A stretch of DNA of 64,000 bases from Streptomyces sp. GS7 (GCF_009834125.1 NZ_CP047146.1:3775501-3839500), one strand, 5' to 3'; counted from the first letter of the stretch, positions 42,832 through 53,200 are shown. A program made the numbers and translations. The notes: generated by a model from the letters alone, not told the origin.

Positions 42832-44040
42832 TTGGAACCCCTCACGAGCTTCGACCGCGACATCCTCGACCTCCCCTTCTACGACGACGCGCACCGCCGC
42901 CTCGCCGACACCTTCGGCGCCTGGTGCGACCGGCGGACCGCGCAGTGGGCGGAGATCCGCGACGACGACCCGGACAAGGTCGGACGGTGCCTGGTACGGC
43001 AGTTGGGCGCGGACGGCTGGCTCTCCTTCCTGGACCCGTCAGCCGAGCCCGGCCCGGTCCCCGGCGACCTCCGCTCCCTGTGCCTGATGCGCGAAGCGCT
43101 CGCCTACGCCGAGGACCTGGCCGACTTCGCCTTCTCCATCCAGGCGCTGGCGGCGACCCCGCTCCTCCGCTTCGGCAGCGACGAACAGCGGCGGCACTAC
43201 CTGCCGCGGATGGCCACCGGCTCGCTGGTCGGCGCCTTCGCGGTCTCCGAGGAGGAGGCGGGGTCGGACATCGCGGCCGTCGGACTTCGGGCCGACCGCA
43301 CCGACGACGGCTACTACGTTCTGAACGGGCACAAGGCATGGATCGCCAACGGCACCGTCGCCGACGTGTACGTCGTCATCGCCCGCACCGGTGAAGGCCC
43401 CGGCCCGCTCGGGCTGACGGCCTTCCTCGTGCCCGCCGACACCCCCGGGGTGCGGGTCCGGGACCGGCTGGGCGCGGTGGCGCCCCGCTCGTTCGCCCAT
43501 CTCGCCTTCGAGGACTGCCGGGTGCCCCGGGAAGCCGTATTGGGCAAGCCGGGCAAGGGCTTCGTCATCGCCATGGACCTGCTCGAACGCTTCCGGATGA
43601 CCGTCGGCGCCGCGGCACTCGGATTCGCCCGCCGCGCCGCCGACACCGCCCTGGCGCGGGCCCGCACGCGGCGGATCGGCGGCGGCCCCCTCATCGACCA
43701 GCAGCTGACGAAGGTCACCCTGGCCGATATGGACGTCCAACTGAACGCCGCCGCCCTGCTGGTGGCGCGGGCCGCCTGGGAGGCCGACCGCGGCGCCCCG
43801 CGCTTCGCCCGCCACTCCAACATCGCCAAGCTCTACGCCACCGAAGAGGCCCAGCGCATCGTCGACACCGCCGTCCAACTCCTCGGCGCGTCGGGCATCG
43901 TCAAGGACAGCGTCACCGAGCGGCTGTACCGGCAGATCCGCTCGCTGCGCATCTACGAGGGGACGTCGGAGGTCATGCGGCTGACCATCGCCGGCACCCT
44001 CGACATGCGGCGCGCGGACCGCGCCCGCCACGACGTCTGA
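42832..44040 (+). CDS. Acyl-CoA dehydrogenase-like flavoenzyme
   Basis: 402 residues; TTG start at 42832 with GGAG 8 bases upstream. Typical ACAD order: N-terminal helices with LREA-like REALAYAEDLADFAFSIQAL, then FAVSEEEAGSDIAAVGLRAD, YYVLNGHKAWIANG, FAHLAFEDCRVPREAVLGKP, and C-terminal LLGASGIVKDSVTERLYRQI with RIYEGTSEVMRLTIAG, where the Glu is the usual catalytic base. FAD-dependent alpha,beta-oxidation of a carrier- or CoA-bound acyl group is expected. In this cluster oxidation of a hydrazinoacetyl thioester to a hydrazone is a plausible job. It follows the oxidase gene after 47 bases. Confidence 0.88.
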   Translation: MEPLTSFDRDILDLPFYDDAHRRLADTFGAWCDRRTAQWAEIRDDDPDKVGRCLVRQLGADGWLSFLDPSAEPGPVPGDLRSLCLMREALAYAEDLADFAFSIQALAATPLLRFGSDEQRRHYLPRMATGSLVGAFAVSEEEAGSDIAAVGLRADRTDDGYYVLNGHKAWIANGTVADVYVVIARTGEGPGPLGLTAFLVPADTPGVRVRDRLGAVAPRSFAHLAFEDCRVPREAVLGKPGKGFVIAMDLLERFRMTVGAAALGFARRAADTALARARTRRIGGGPLIDQQLTKVTLADMDVQLNAAALLVARAAWEADRGAPRFARHSNIAKLYATEEAQRIVDTAVQLLGASGIVKDSVTERLYRQIRSLRIYEGTSEVMRLTIAGTLDMRRADRARHDV

Positions 44041-44123
44041 GGGACCGCCACGGCACTTCCCCCCATATGACCACCGTTCCACGTCTCACCGTTCGACCGT
44101 TCCACCGAGCAAGGAGCCCCCGG

Positions 44124-45257
44124 GTGACCACAGTGATCGAAGCGGTCCGGCTGCCGGACCCGTACCCCTACTACGCGACGCTCGTGGCCGAGCGTCCCCT
44201 GGCCTTCGACACCGGCCTGGGCGCCTGGGTGGCGTGCGACGCGGCGGTGGTGCGGGCCGTGCTGGCCGCCGACTGCCTGCGGGTGCGCCCGGCGGCGGAA
44301 CCGGTGCCGGGCGGGATCGTCGGCACCCCTGCAGGCGACGTCTTCGGCGACCTGGTGCGGATGACCGACGGCCCGCTCCAACAGCGCCTGAAGTCCGTGG
44401 TCGTCGAGGCGCTGGGCCACGTCGACCCGGCACACACCGCCCGCCTCGCGGCCGAACGCACCCGTGAGTGCCTGGCGGCCGGCGGCCATCCACCCTACGA
44501 GGAGCTGATGTTCGCCGTCCCGGCCCGCGTCGTGGCGGCGCTGTGCGGGCTGGACCGGGGACTGGGTGCCGAAGCCGCCCGGCTGACGGGCGACTTCGTC
44601 CAGTGCATCCCCGCCTCGGCCGGCCCCGAACAGTACCGAACGGCATCCCGGGCCGCCGCCCGGCTCCGGGAACTGCTCGGCCCGGGCATCGAGAAGGGCG
44701 AGGACGGCACCGGGCTCCTCGCCGAGCTGGTGCGGGCCGCACAGCGCGCCTCCTGGCCCCGTACGGCGGCCCTGCTGGCCAACGCGGTCGGCTTCCTGTC
44801 CCAGACGTTCGACGCCACGGCCGGACTCATCGGCAACTCCCTGCTGGCGCTGGCCCGCGGTGCCGAGCCACCGGCCACCCGCGCCGCTGCCGAAGCGCTC
44901 GTCCGGGAGGTCGCACGGCACGACGCGCCGGTCCAGAACACCCGCCGCTTCGCGGCCGAACCCTTCTGCCACGATGGCGTCGAGATCGCCCCGGGCGAGC
45001 AGGTGCTGGTGGTGCTCGCCGCCGCCAACCGCGACCCGGCGGTCAACCCCGACCCGCACGCCTTCCGGCCCGGCCGCCAGGCCCCCGCCGTCTTCACGTT
45101 CGGCGCCGCCGCCCACCGCTGCCCGGGGGAGTCCCTGGCCGTCGCCGTGGCAGCCGCCGTCCTGACCGAACTGCTCACCGCCGGCGCCGACTTGGCGAAG
45201 CTCCCCGCCCAGCCGGCCTACCGCCCGCTCGCCAACGCCCGCATCCCGGTGCTCTAG
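44124..45257 (+). CDS. Cytochrome P450 with atypical I-helix
   Basis: 377 residues from GTG 44124, with AAGGAG 7 bases upstream. Heme-binding loop FTFGAAAHRCPGESLAV with axial C333; K-helix E-x-x-R in LVREVARHDAP; PxR-like NTRRFAAEP. The I-helix reads FLSQTFDATAGLIGN: D230 is kept, but the usual AG before it is QT and the first Thr after the acid is Ala231, with Thr one position later. This can mean altered O2 activation or another oxidant. N-terminus is short and soluble, as in bacterial P450s. Last gene of the left unit, followed by a strong hairpin. Confidence 0.88.
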   Translation: MTTVIEAVRLPDPYPYYATLVAERPLAFDTGLGAWVACDAAVVRAVLAADCLRVRPAAEPVPGGIVGTPAGDVFGDLVRMTDGPLQQRLKSVVVEALGHVDPAHTARLAAERTRECLAAGGHPPYEELMFAVPARVVAALCGLDRGLGAEAARLTGDFVQCIPASAGPEQYRTASRAAARLRELLGPGIEKGEDGTGLLAELVRAAQRASWPRTAALLANAVGFLSQTFDATAGLIGNSLLALARGAEPPATRAAAEALVREVARHDAPVQNTRRFAAEPFCHDGVEIAPGEQVLVVLAAANRDPAVNPDPHAFRPGRQAPAVFTFGAAAHRCPGESLAVAVAAAVLTELLTAGADLAKLPAQPAYRPLANARIPVL

Positions 45258-45263
45258 CCCCGC

Positions 45264-45297
45264 TCCGGTGGGTCGGACCCGGCCATGACCCACCGGA
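45264..45297 (+). terminator. Perfect 11-bp hairpin ending the left biosynthetic operon
   Basis: TCCGGTGGGTC (45264-45274) pairs perfectly with GACCCACCGGA (45287-45297) over 12 bases, 7 bases after the P450 stop. No T-run. Confidence 0.7.
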
Positions 45298-45561
45298 CAG
45301 GACCCGGCCACCGCACCGATCACGACGCCGTGCCGGCTCCCCGGTGACCACCGGCACGGCCGCCGCGACCCCGAGCCGGCCGCCCGCTGCGGGCAACCGG
45401 CGGCCGGCTCGTGCGACGGCCGGCGGCGATCCCGCCCGGCCGCCCGTTCAACGGTCGGCCCACCGCACCTCCGCACCTCCGCACTTTCCCCTGCGCATCC
45501 CCTATCCGGCACGACCCGAGCCGGCAACCGCCGGCACCCGCCCGAAGGAGAGGTCCGAACA
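45298..45561 (+). other. Intergenic region with the presumed promoter of the hydrazine operon
   Basis: About 265 bases, very GC-rich, without an internal gene. CGAAGGAGAGG at its right end is the ribosome binding site of the hydroxylase gene. Together with the hairpin on its left it indicates an independent transcription unit to the right. No obvious -10 box by eye. Confidence 0.45.
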
Positions 45562-46881
45562 ATGGGGCACGAGCACACCAGTCCCGGCACCGCGCATTAC
45601 CGCTGCGTGGGAGTCGGCGTGGGACCGGCGAACCTGAGTCTGGCGTCACTGCTGCACGGCTACCCGGAGGTGGACAACCTCTTCATCGACCGCAAGGAGT
45701 CCTTCGGCTGGCACGACGGCCAGCAGATACCCGGAACCACCCTCCAGGTCTCCATGTTCAAGGACCTGGTCAGTCTCTCCGACCCCACGTCCCCGTTCTC
45801 GTTCCTGGCCTATCTCCACGACCAGGGCCGGGTGTACCACTTCCTCAACGCCCAGTTCGACGACGTACCGCGGCTGGAGTTCCGCAACTACCTTGCCTGG
45901 GCCAGCCGCCGCAACAAGAACATCGTCTTCGGGGAGACGGTCCAGGAGATCGGCTTCGACGACGTCTTCACCGTCCGCACCGACCAACGCACCGTCACCG
46001 CCGACAACGTCGTCATCGGCGTCGGCAACCAGTCCTGGGTCCCGCCGCAGGGCCGCGACCACCTCGGTGCCACCCAGTTCCACGTCAACGACTTCGTGCA
46101 CGCCGCCAAGGACCTCGGCGGCAAACGCGTCGTCGTGGTGGGCGGCGGACAGTCCGGCGCCGAGGCGTTCTCGGACCTGATCTCACGCCCGGGAGCCGAA
46201 CTGCCGCGCCGCGTCTCGTGGATATCCCGGCGCCGCAACTTCTTCCCGATCGACGACTCGCCGTTCACCAACGACTTCTACATGCCCTGCCACTCCGACT
46301 ACTTCTACCAATTGAGCCCCCAGGCGCGGGCCGCGTTCAACGCCCACCACGTCCTCAGCAGCGACGGCATCTCCGAGTCCACCCTGCGTGAGATCTACCA
46401 GCGGATCTACCTCCACCGCTTCGTGGACGGCAACCCCGACCTCGTCGAGCTGTACGCCAACCGCGAGGTGACCGGGGTCGAGGCCGGATCGGCCGGTGGC
46501 TGGGAGCTCAGCGTCCGCCACAACGACGAGCCCGACGCGGAGGAGCACTTCGACACCGACGTCATCGTCTGGGCCACCGGCTTCCGGCCCGCCGCCATGG
46601 ACTTCCTCGCCCCGATCGCGGAACGCCTGGAGCGCGACGGCGACGAGCTGCGCATCGACGAGGACTTCGCGGTGCGCTGGGACGGCCCGGCCGACCGCAG
46701 CATCTTCGTGCAGAACGCCGCCCGCGCCCAGCGCGGCCTCGCCGACCCCAACCTCAGCCTGAACGCCTGGCGCAGCCAGCGCATCGCCGACCGGCTCCGC
46801 GGCGCCCGCACCGTCGACCAGCTCGCGTCCTTCATCGAGTGGGGGACCAAGACCCGCGTCAACGTTCCGTGGGGGGCGTGA
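45562..46881 (+). CDS. Lysine N6-hydroxylase-like flavin monooxygenase (hydrazine pathway)
   Basis: 439 residues. FAD motif VGVGVGPANLSLASLLHGYP near the start, then WHDGQQIPGTTLQVSMFKDL, NADPH motif RVVVVGGGQSGAEAFSDLI, and VIVWATGFRPAAMDFL near the C-terminus, the standard N-hydroxylating monooxygenase (SidA/IucD) plan. In the hydrazine-forming pathway known from s56-p1, Spb38 of this family makes N6-hydroxylysine. The next two genes are the other two members of that trio, which makes lysine the likely substrate. Siderophore-type ornithine hydroxylation is the alternative, but no siderophore synthetase is nearby. AAGGAGAGG upstream; stop overlaps the next ATG by 1 base. Confidence 0.88.
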   Translation: MGHEHTSPGTAHYRCVGVGVGPANLSLASLLHGYPEVDNLFIDRKESFGWHDGQQIPGTTLQVSMFKDLVSLSDPTSPFSFLAYLHDQGRVYHFLNAQFDDVPRLEFRNYLAWASRRNKNIVFGETVQEIGFDDVFTVRTDQRTVTADNVVIGVGNQSWVPPQGRDHLGATQFHVNDFVHAAKDLGGKRVVVVGGGQSGAEAFSDLISRPGAELPRRVSWISRRRNFFPIDDSPFTNDFYMPCHSDYFYQLSPQARAAFNAHHVLSSDGISESTLREIYQRIYLHRFVDGNPDLVELYANREVTGVEAGSAGGWELSVRHNDEPDAEEHFDTDVIVWATGFRPAAMDFLAPIAERLERDGDELRIDEDFAVRWDGPADRSIFVQNAARAQRGLADPNLSLNAWRSQRIADRLRGARTVDQLASFIEWGTKTRVNVPWGA

Positions 46882-47951
46882 TGGCCACCCGGCGCACCGA
46901 CTACGCGGTGATCGGGGCCGGCGTGCTCGGCTGCCAGATCGCCCGGGAGATCCTGGCCCGCGCCCCGGAGGCCGACGTGGTCCTGGTCGAGCGGGACGCG
47001 ATCGGCAGCGGCGCCACCCGGCGCTCGGCCGGCCTGCACTTCCCGCGCGGCGCCTCACCGCGGGTCCGCCGCATGGCGGCGTACAGCCAGCAGTGGTACG
47101 CCGACCTCCGGGCGGCCCGCCCCGAAGTCCCCATCCACCGCCTGCCGATGACGGTCATCGCCCCCGAACCGGACGGGTTACGGCTGCTGCGCGCCTATCT
47201 GCCCGAGGCCAGACTGCGGCCCGTCACCGAACTGCCCACGGCCGTCCGGAAGTTGCCCGAGGGCATGGGTGCCTGGGAAGGCGACGGCTGCCAGTACGCG
47301 GACGTCCACGCGCTGACCCAGCTCCTGGCCCGCGACCTGCGCCGCACCGCGGAGTTCCGCGAAGCGGTCGAGGTCACCGCGGTGACCCCCGAGGCGGACG
47401 GCGTCCGCCTGGCCCTCGGCACCGGCGACACCCTCCTCGCCGGGCACACGGTCCTCGCCCCCGGCCCCTGGCTCGCCGCCCCGGCCTGGCGGGACCTCCT
47501 CGCCCCGCTCGGTGCCCGGGTGAAGAAGGTGGTGGCCCTGCACATCGAAGTGCCGCCCGGCCCCGACGACCGCGCCGTCGTCTTCCAGGAAGAGGACGCC
47601 TTCCTGCTGCCGTACCACGAGCGCGGCCACTGGCTGTTCAGCTACACCTGCCAGGAGTGGGACGTCGACCCCGACACCGTTCCCGCCGCTCTCACCCCCG
47701 CCGACCGGGACGCGGCGCTCGCCACCCTCCGCCGCTACGCGCCCCAACTGGTCGAGCACTGCGCCTCCGGCCGGGTCTTCTGCGACGCGTACGCACCCGA
47801 CCACGAACCCGTTGTCAGCGCGGTCACCGAGGACCGGCGGGTGGTCTTCGCCGGTGCCGCCAACGGTTCCGGCTACCGGCTCGCCCCGGCCATCGCGGCG
47901 GCGGCCGCGGATCTCCTCCCCCTTCCGTCCCAGCGAAAGGACGCGGCGTGA
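46881..47951 (+). CDS. DadA-like FAD-dependent amino-acid oxidase (hydrazine pathway)
   Basis: 356 residues. FAD motif YAVIGAGVLGCQIAREILAR, then GSGATRRSAGLHFPRGASPR, TVLAPGPWLAAPAW, and C-terminal VVFAGAANGSGYRLAPAIAA, which is the glycine/D-amino-acid oxidase fold. In the s56-p1 pathway the corresponding enzyme Spb39 oxidatively cleaves N6-(carboxymethylamino)lysine into hydrazinoacetic acid and the lysine-derived semialdehyde. Its position between hydroxylase and synthetase genes, with 1-base and 4-base overlaps, strongly supports the same step here. Confidence 0.87.
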   Translation: MATRRTDYAVIGAGVLGCQIAREILARAPEADVVLVERDAIGSGATRRSAGLHFPRGASPRVRRMAAYSQQWYADLRAARPEVPIHRLPMTVIAPEPDGLRLLRAYLPEARLRPVTELPTAVRKLPEGMGAWEGDGCQYADVHALTQLLARDLRRTAEFREAVEVTAVTPEADGVRLALGTGDTLLAGHTVLAPGPWLAAPAWRDLLAPLGARVKKVVALHIEVPPGPDDRAVVFQEEDAFLLPYHERGHWLFSYTCQEWDVDPDTVPAALTPADRDAALATLRRYAPQLVEHCASGRVFCDAYAPDHEPVVSAVTEDRRVVFAGAANGSGYRLAPAIAAAAADLLPLPSQRKDAA

Positions 47952-50224
47952 TCATCAACAGCTACGACAGCACGGCCCTCTCCGAGGCGTTCGGCATCGA
48001 CATGAGCAGCATCGAGGGCCTGGGCACCGGCGCCGGCTGGGGCCGGGTGGCCCCGGGCCGGGCCTCCGACAGCCACCAGCACGACGAGACCGAGATGTTC
48101 GTGATCGTCGCCGGCCGCGGCGAGTTCCTCGTCGACGGACACCGCCACCCGGCCGCCCCCGGCACCGTGGCGCTCTTCGAGCCCTTCGAGTCCCACGTCC
48201 TGGAGAACACCGGCGACCAGGACCTGGTCTTCCTCACCCAGTACTGGCGCGACGCCGGACGCGCCCTGGTCTCCGCACGGAACACCGGGCGCAAGACCTT
48301 CGGCAACCGCCCGGTCTTCGTCTTCTCCACCCCGCCCACCCCCAACGGCGACCTGCACCTCGGCCACCTCTCCGGCCCCTACCTCGGCGCCGACGCCTTC
48401 GTCCGCCACCAGCGGATGAACGGCACCGCCGCCTGGCACCTGACCGGTAGCGACGACTACCAGAGCTACGTCCCGGCCGCCGCCGCGGCCGAGGGCCGCG
48501 AACCCGCCGAGACCGCCGCCCACTACAGCGCCGAGATCGCCGCGACGCTCGCGCTGATGGACATCACCCCCGACCAGTACACCGCCACCCACCACGACCC
48601 GGCCTACCGCCTCGGCCTACAGGACTACTTCTCCCGCGTGGTCGCCTCCGGCACCGTACGGGCCACCGAGGCGGACGCCCTCTTCGACGCGGAGAGCGGC
48701 CAGTACCTGTACGAGGTGGACGTCAGGGGCGGCTGCCCCGGCTGCGGATCGGGCACCAGCGGCAACATCTGCGAGGAGTGCGGCGAGCCCAACACCGTCA
48801 CCGACCTCGCCGAACCGGTCTCCGCCCACTCGGCGGCCGCGCCCCGCCGCGCCCCCCTGGCCCGCTGGACACTGCCCCTGCACACCCTCCGCGACGACAT
48901 CGCCGCCCACCACCACCTCGGCCGCGTCCCGGCCCGGCTGCGGGAACTCGCCGACCGCCTGTTCAGCCGCCCGGCCCTGGACATCCCCGTCAGCCACCCC
49001 TCCGACTGGGGCGTCCCGCCGGCCGAGACGGACGTCGACGGCCAGGTCATCTGGGTGTGGCCGGAGATGTCCTACGGCTTCCTGCACGGCATCCAGTCAC
49101 TCGGCGCCCGCCTGGGCGAGGACTGGCGGGCCGCCGCACCCGACCAGGACTGGAAGATCGTCCACTTCTTCGGCTACGACAACAGCTTCTACCACGCGGT
49201 GCTCTACCCGGCCCTGTACCGACTGGCGTTCCCCCACTGGACCCCCGACATCGACTACCACGTCAACGAGTTCTACCTCCTCGAAGGCAGCAAGTTCTCC
49301 ACCAGCCGGCGCCACGCCATCTGGGGCAAGGAGATCCTCGGCCCCGACTCCGTCGACGCGGTGCGCTACTTCCTGGCCGCCACCCGCCCCGAAGGCACCC
49401 GCACCAACTTCCAGCGCGCCGTCTACGAGACCACTCTCAACGACACCCTGATCGGAACGTGGCAGGACTGGCTGAACGACCTCGGTGCCCGCGTCGCCAA
49501 GCGCCACGACGGCACCGCCCCCGACGCCGGGAACTGGACCCCGGAGCACTCCGCCTTCCTGGGCCGGCTCGGCGCCCGGCTCGCCGCGGTCACCGGCGCC
49601 CTCAGCTCCGACGCCTTCTCCCTCAACCAGGCCGCCGCCGAACTCGACGGCATCGTCACCGACACCCTCCGCTTCACCCGCCAGGAAGCCCTGGTGGCCG
49701 AGACCCCCGGCTGGCAGAACGAGGCCCGTACCGCGATCGCCCTGGAACTGGCCGCGGCGCGCCTCCTCGCGCACGCCGCCGCCCCCGTCATGCCCCGCTT
49801 CGCCGCCCGGCTCGCCGAAGCCCTCGGCCTGCCCGAGCCGTCCGTCTGGCCGCGGACCGTCGAACTCGTCGCCCCCGGCAGCCGGATCGGCCTCGCCGAC
49901 GCGGTGTTCTTCCGGCCGACCGCGGCGCCCGCGCCGCGCCCCGTCCACGCCGGCCCGCAGCTCGTGCCGTGGCTGAGCGGCCTGGTGCGCGCCGTGCTCC
50001 AGCTCTCCGACGACGAAGCGGTCCACGACCGCAACCTCACCCAGCTGGGCACCAGTTCGCTTCAGGCCGTCACCCTCCAGTACCAGATCCTCGACGCCCT
50101 CGACGTGGACATCAGCGTCGAGGAACTCCTCGGCAGCCAGGACGTCGCCACGCTCGCCTCGACGATCGAGGAGCGCGCCGAGGACGCCGCGCTGGCCGCC
50201 CTCGCCGAAGTGGAGGACCGATGA
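47948..50224 (+). CDS. Hydrazine synthetase: cupin + MetRS-like + carrier protein
   Basis: 758 residues from GTG 47948. Cupin at 1-105 (DSHQHDETEMFVIVAGRGEF, H43/H45/E49 as metal ligands). MetRS-like part at about 120-640: P-T-P-N-G-D-L-HLGH (137-140), zinc knuckle C263-P-G-C266...C275-E-E-C278, and KFSTS (449-453) in place of KMSKS. Spb40-type proteins of this plan join N6-hydroxylysine and glycine and rearrange the ester to an N-N bond. The last 90 residues are an added carrier domain with LGTSSLQ (phosphopantetheine on S704) and DVDISVEELLGSQDVATLAS. GTGA overlap upstream and ATGA overlap downstream couple it to its neighbours. Confidence 0.9.
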   Translation: MIINSYDSTALSEAFGIDMSSIEGLGTGAGWGRVAPGRASDSHQHDETEMFVIVAGRGEFLVDGHRHPAAPGTVALFEPFESHVLENTGDQDLVFLTQYWRDAGRALVSARNTGRKTFGNRPVFVFSTPPTPNGDLHLGHLSGPYLGADAFVRHQRMNGTAAWHLTGSDDYQSYVPAAAAAEGREPAETAAHYSAEIAATLALMDITPDQYTATHHDPAYRLGLQDYFSRVVASGTVRATEADALFDAESGQYLYEVDVRGGCPGCGSGTSGNICEECGEPNTVTDLAEPVSAHSAAAPRRAPLARWTLPLHTLRDDIAAHHHLGRVPARLRELADRLFSRPALDIPVSHPSDWGVPPAETDVDGQVIWVWPEMSYGFLHGIQSLGARLGEDWRAAAPDQDWKIVHFFGYDNSFYHAVLYPALYRLAFPHWTPDIDYHVNEFYLLEGSKFSTSRRHAIWGKEILGPDSVDAVRYFLAATRPEGTRTNFQRAVYETTLNDTLIGTWQDWLNDLGARVAKRHDGTAPDAGNWTPEHSAFLGRLGARLAAVTGALSSDAFSLNQAAAELDGIVTDTLRFTRQEALVAETPGWQNEARTAIALELAAARLLAHAAAPVMPRFAARLAEALGLPEPSVWPRTVELVAPGSRIGLADAVFFRPTAAPAPRPVHAGPQLVPWLSGLVRAVLQLSDDEAVHDRNLTQLGTSSLQAVTLQYQILDALDVDISVEELLGSQDVATLASTIEERAEDAALAALAEVEDR

Positions 50225-53200
50225 GCTACCGCGAAGTACTGCGTGAGATAGAGAGCCGCGGTCTGTCCGTCTCGCTGTCCGGAAACGACCTGCGGCTCCA
50301 GGGGGGCCGCGAGCGCATGGACCCCCAGTTCATCGCCCGTATCAAGCACGTGAAGCAGGAGCTGATCGCGCACCTCGCCGAGGAGGAGCGGCACGGCCCG
50401 GGCTTCCCCCTCACCCCCCTGCAGCGCGCCTATCTGCTGGGCCGCAGCGGCATCTTCGAGATCGGTGACGTGGCCAGCCACGTCTACCACGAGATCGAAG
50501 GCGCATGGGACGTCGACCGGCTGGAGTCCGCGCTGGAAGCCGTCGTGGACGCGCACAGCGCGCTGCGCTCCCGCTTCGTCGGCGACGACCGCCAGGTCAC
50601 CGAGCTCCGCCAGTACCGGCCCCGCATCCCCCGTCTCGACCTGCGGGGCGAGACCCCCGAGGAGCAGCAGCGGATCCGCCGCGACCTGCGCGCGGAACGC
50701 TCCCACCGGGTGCTCGCCGCCGACCACATGCCGCTGCTCGCCGCCGAGGTCACCCTCCTCGCCGACGACCGGATGGTGCTCCACGTCAGCCACGACGGAC
50801 TGGTCATGGACGGGATCAGCATGTTCCTGTTCTTCCGGGAATGGTGGCGCCGCTACCGCGAGGGCGCCGGCGAGGAGGGACCCGAGGAGCTGTCGTACGA
50901 GGAGTACGTCGCCGCCCTGGCGGCGGGCCGCGACCGGGCCCCGGCCCGCCGCTCGCGCGACTACTGGCTCTCCCGCATCGACGACCTCCCCCCGCACCCC
51001 GACCTGCCGCTGCGCACCAGCCCGGCGGCGCTCACCCGCACCCGTTTCTCGCAGCGCGCGGTGCGCCTGGGGGAGCAGGAGTGGACCGCCCTCAAGGAAC
51101 GCGCCTCCTTCGCCGGGCTCACCCCCTCCGCGCTGCTGCTCGCCGCCTACGCCGAGACGCTCGCCACCTGGGGGGCCGGGCCGCGGTTCACCATCAACAC
51201 CACCGTCGCCAACCGCCCGCCCCTCCACCCGCGGATCTTCCAGGCCATCGGCAACTTCTCCGACACCCTGCTCGTCGAGGCCGAGGTCGACCGCAGCCGC
51301 AGCTTCGAGGAGCGCGCCCGCGCCCTGCAGACCCGGCTGCGCCGCGACCTGGACCACCGGCACTTCTCCGGCAGCGACGTCATGCAGGAACTGGCCCGGC
51401 GGCGCGGGGGAGTGGCGGGCGCCCGGATGCCGTTCACGTTCAACAGCGCCCTCGGCCTCGCCGGCGGCGAGGCCGACGGCTCCGCGCTGGAACTGTTCGG
51501 ACCGGAGGTCTTCACCGTCAGCCAGACCCCGCAGGTGTGGCTCAACGCCTTCGCGATGGAGCAGCACGGCGGCCTCGTCGTCCAACTCGACGGCGTGGAC
51601 GAGCTGTTCCCCGAAGGGCTGCTCGACGACCTCGCCCACGGCTACCGCACCCTTCTCGGCATCCTCGTCGACGAGGCCGCCTGGCAGCGCAACACCTTCG
51701 ACCTGCTGCCCGCCGCCCAGCGCGAGCGGCGCCGCGAAGCCAACGACACCGCCACCCCCCTGCCGGAGGAGATGCTCGGCGACGCGTTCGCCGCGCAGGC
51801 CGCGTGCACCCCCGACGCGCCCGCCCTGATCACCGCGGACCGGCGGATCGGCTACGGCGAACTCCTGCGCCGCGCCGCCGCGGCCGCCCGCTGGCTGCGC
51901 GCGGGCGGCGTCGGCCGGGACGAACTGGTCGGCCTGGTGATGCACCGCGGCCCGGAGCAGATCGTCGGCATCCTCGCCACCGTGCTGGCCGGCGGCGCCT
52001 ACCTGCCCGTCGACGCGTCCCTGCCCGCCGAGCGGCAGAAGTACATGCTGCGCGACGGCCGGGTGCGCCGGGTCCTCACCAACACCGACTGGCAGGACCC
52101 CGACGGCGCACGCGAGGTGCTGCGCCTGGACGTCACCGCACCCGCCGACACCGCCGCGGACCTCCCGCAACGGCTGCCAGGCTCCGCCCCCGACGACCTC
52201 GCCTACGTCCTTTACACCTCCGGCACCACGGGCGAGCCCAAGGGCGTCATGGTCAGCCACCGCAGCGTCGCCAACGTCGTCGCCGACTGTCACAAACGGT
52301 TCGGCATCGCCCCCAGGGACCGGTTCTTCGCCATCAGCGCCTTCAACTTCGACCTGTCCGTCTGGGACGTCTTCGGTGCCCTGTCGGTCGGCGCGGCCCT
52401 GGTGATGCCCGACCGCGACAAGGCCGTCGACCCCGCCCACTGGCTGGATCTGTGCCGCAGCGCCGGGGTGACGGTGTGGAACTCGGTGCCCGCCATCGTG
52501 TCCCTGATGCACGACCAGGCCGTCGCCGACGCCACCGCCCCGCCGGCGCTGCGCCTGGTCATGATGAGCGGCGACCGCATCCCGCCGGCCCTGCCGGACG
52601 CCCTGCGCCGCCTCAAGCCCGACCTGGACGTCGTCTCGCTGGGCGGCCCCACCGAGACGACGATCTGGAACATCCTGCACCCGGTGGCGCCCGAGGAGGA
52701 CGGCGGCGAATCCATCCCCTACGGCCGCCCCAACGCCAACAACCGCGCCTATGTCCTCGACCGGGACGGCCTGGACTGTCCCGACTGGGTCACCGGCGAG
52801 ATCTGCGCGGCCGGCACCGGCCTGGCCCGCGGCTACTGGGGCGACACCCGCCGCACCGCCGAACGCTTCGGCCACGACGTCCGGCGCGGTGAACGCCTCT
52901 ACCGCACCGGCGATCTGGGCCGCTACCTGCCCAGCGGCGACATCGCGATCCTCGGCCGCAGCGACTTCCAGATCAAGGTCAACGGCTACCGCATCGAGGC
53001 CGGCGAGGTCGAGACCCGGCTGGTCGCCCTCGACGCGGTCGCCAAGGCCGTGGTCGCCGGTCGCCCCGGGGCCCGCGGCGACCGGCTGGTGGCCCACCTG
53101 GTGCCGGCCGGCGAGGCACGGCCCGCGGTGGCCGAACTGCGCGACGCCCTTCGCCGGGACCTGCCCGACTACATGGTGCCCACCGCCGTGGTCTGGCACG

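Noticed and set aside
45562..46881. Siderophore cluster based on the N-hydroxylase
   Set aside because: No IucA/IucC-type synthetase, siderophore NRPS or iron-uptake genes; the neighbours are the hydrazine trio instead.
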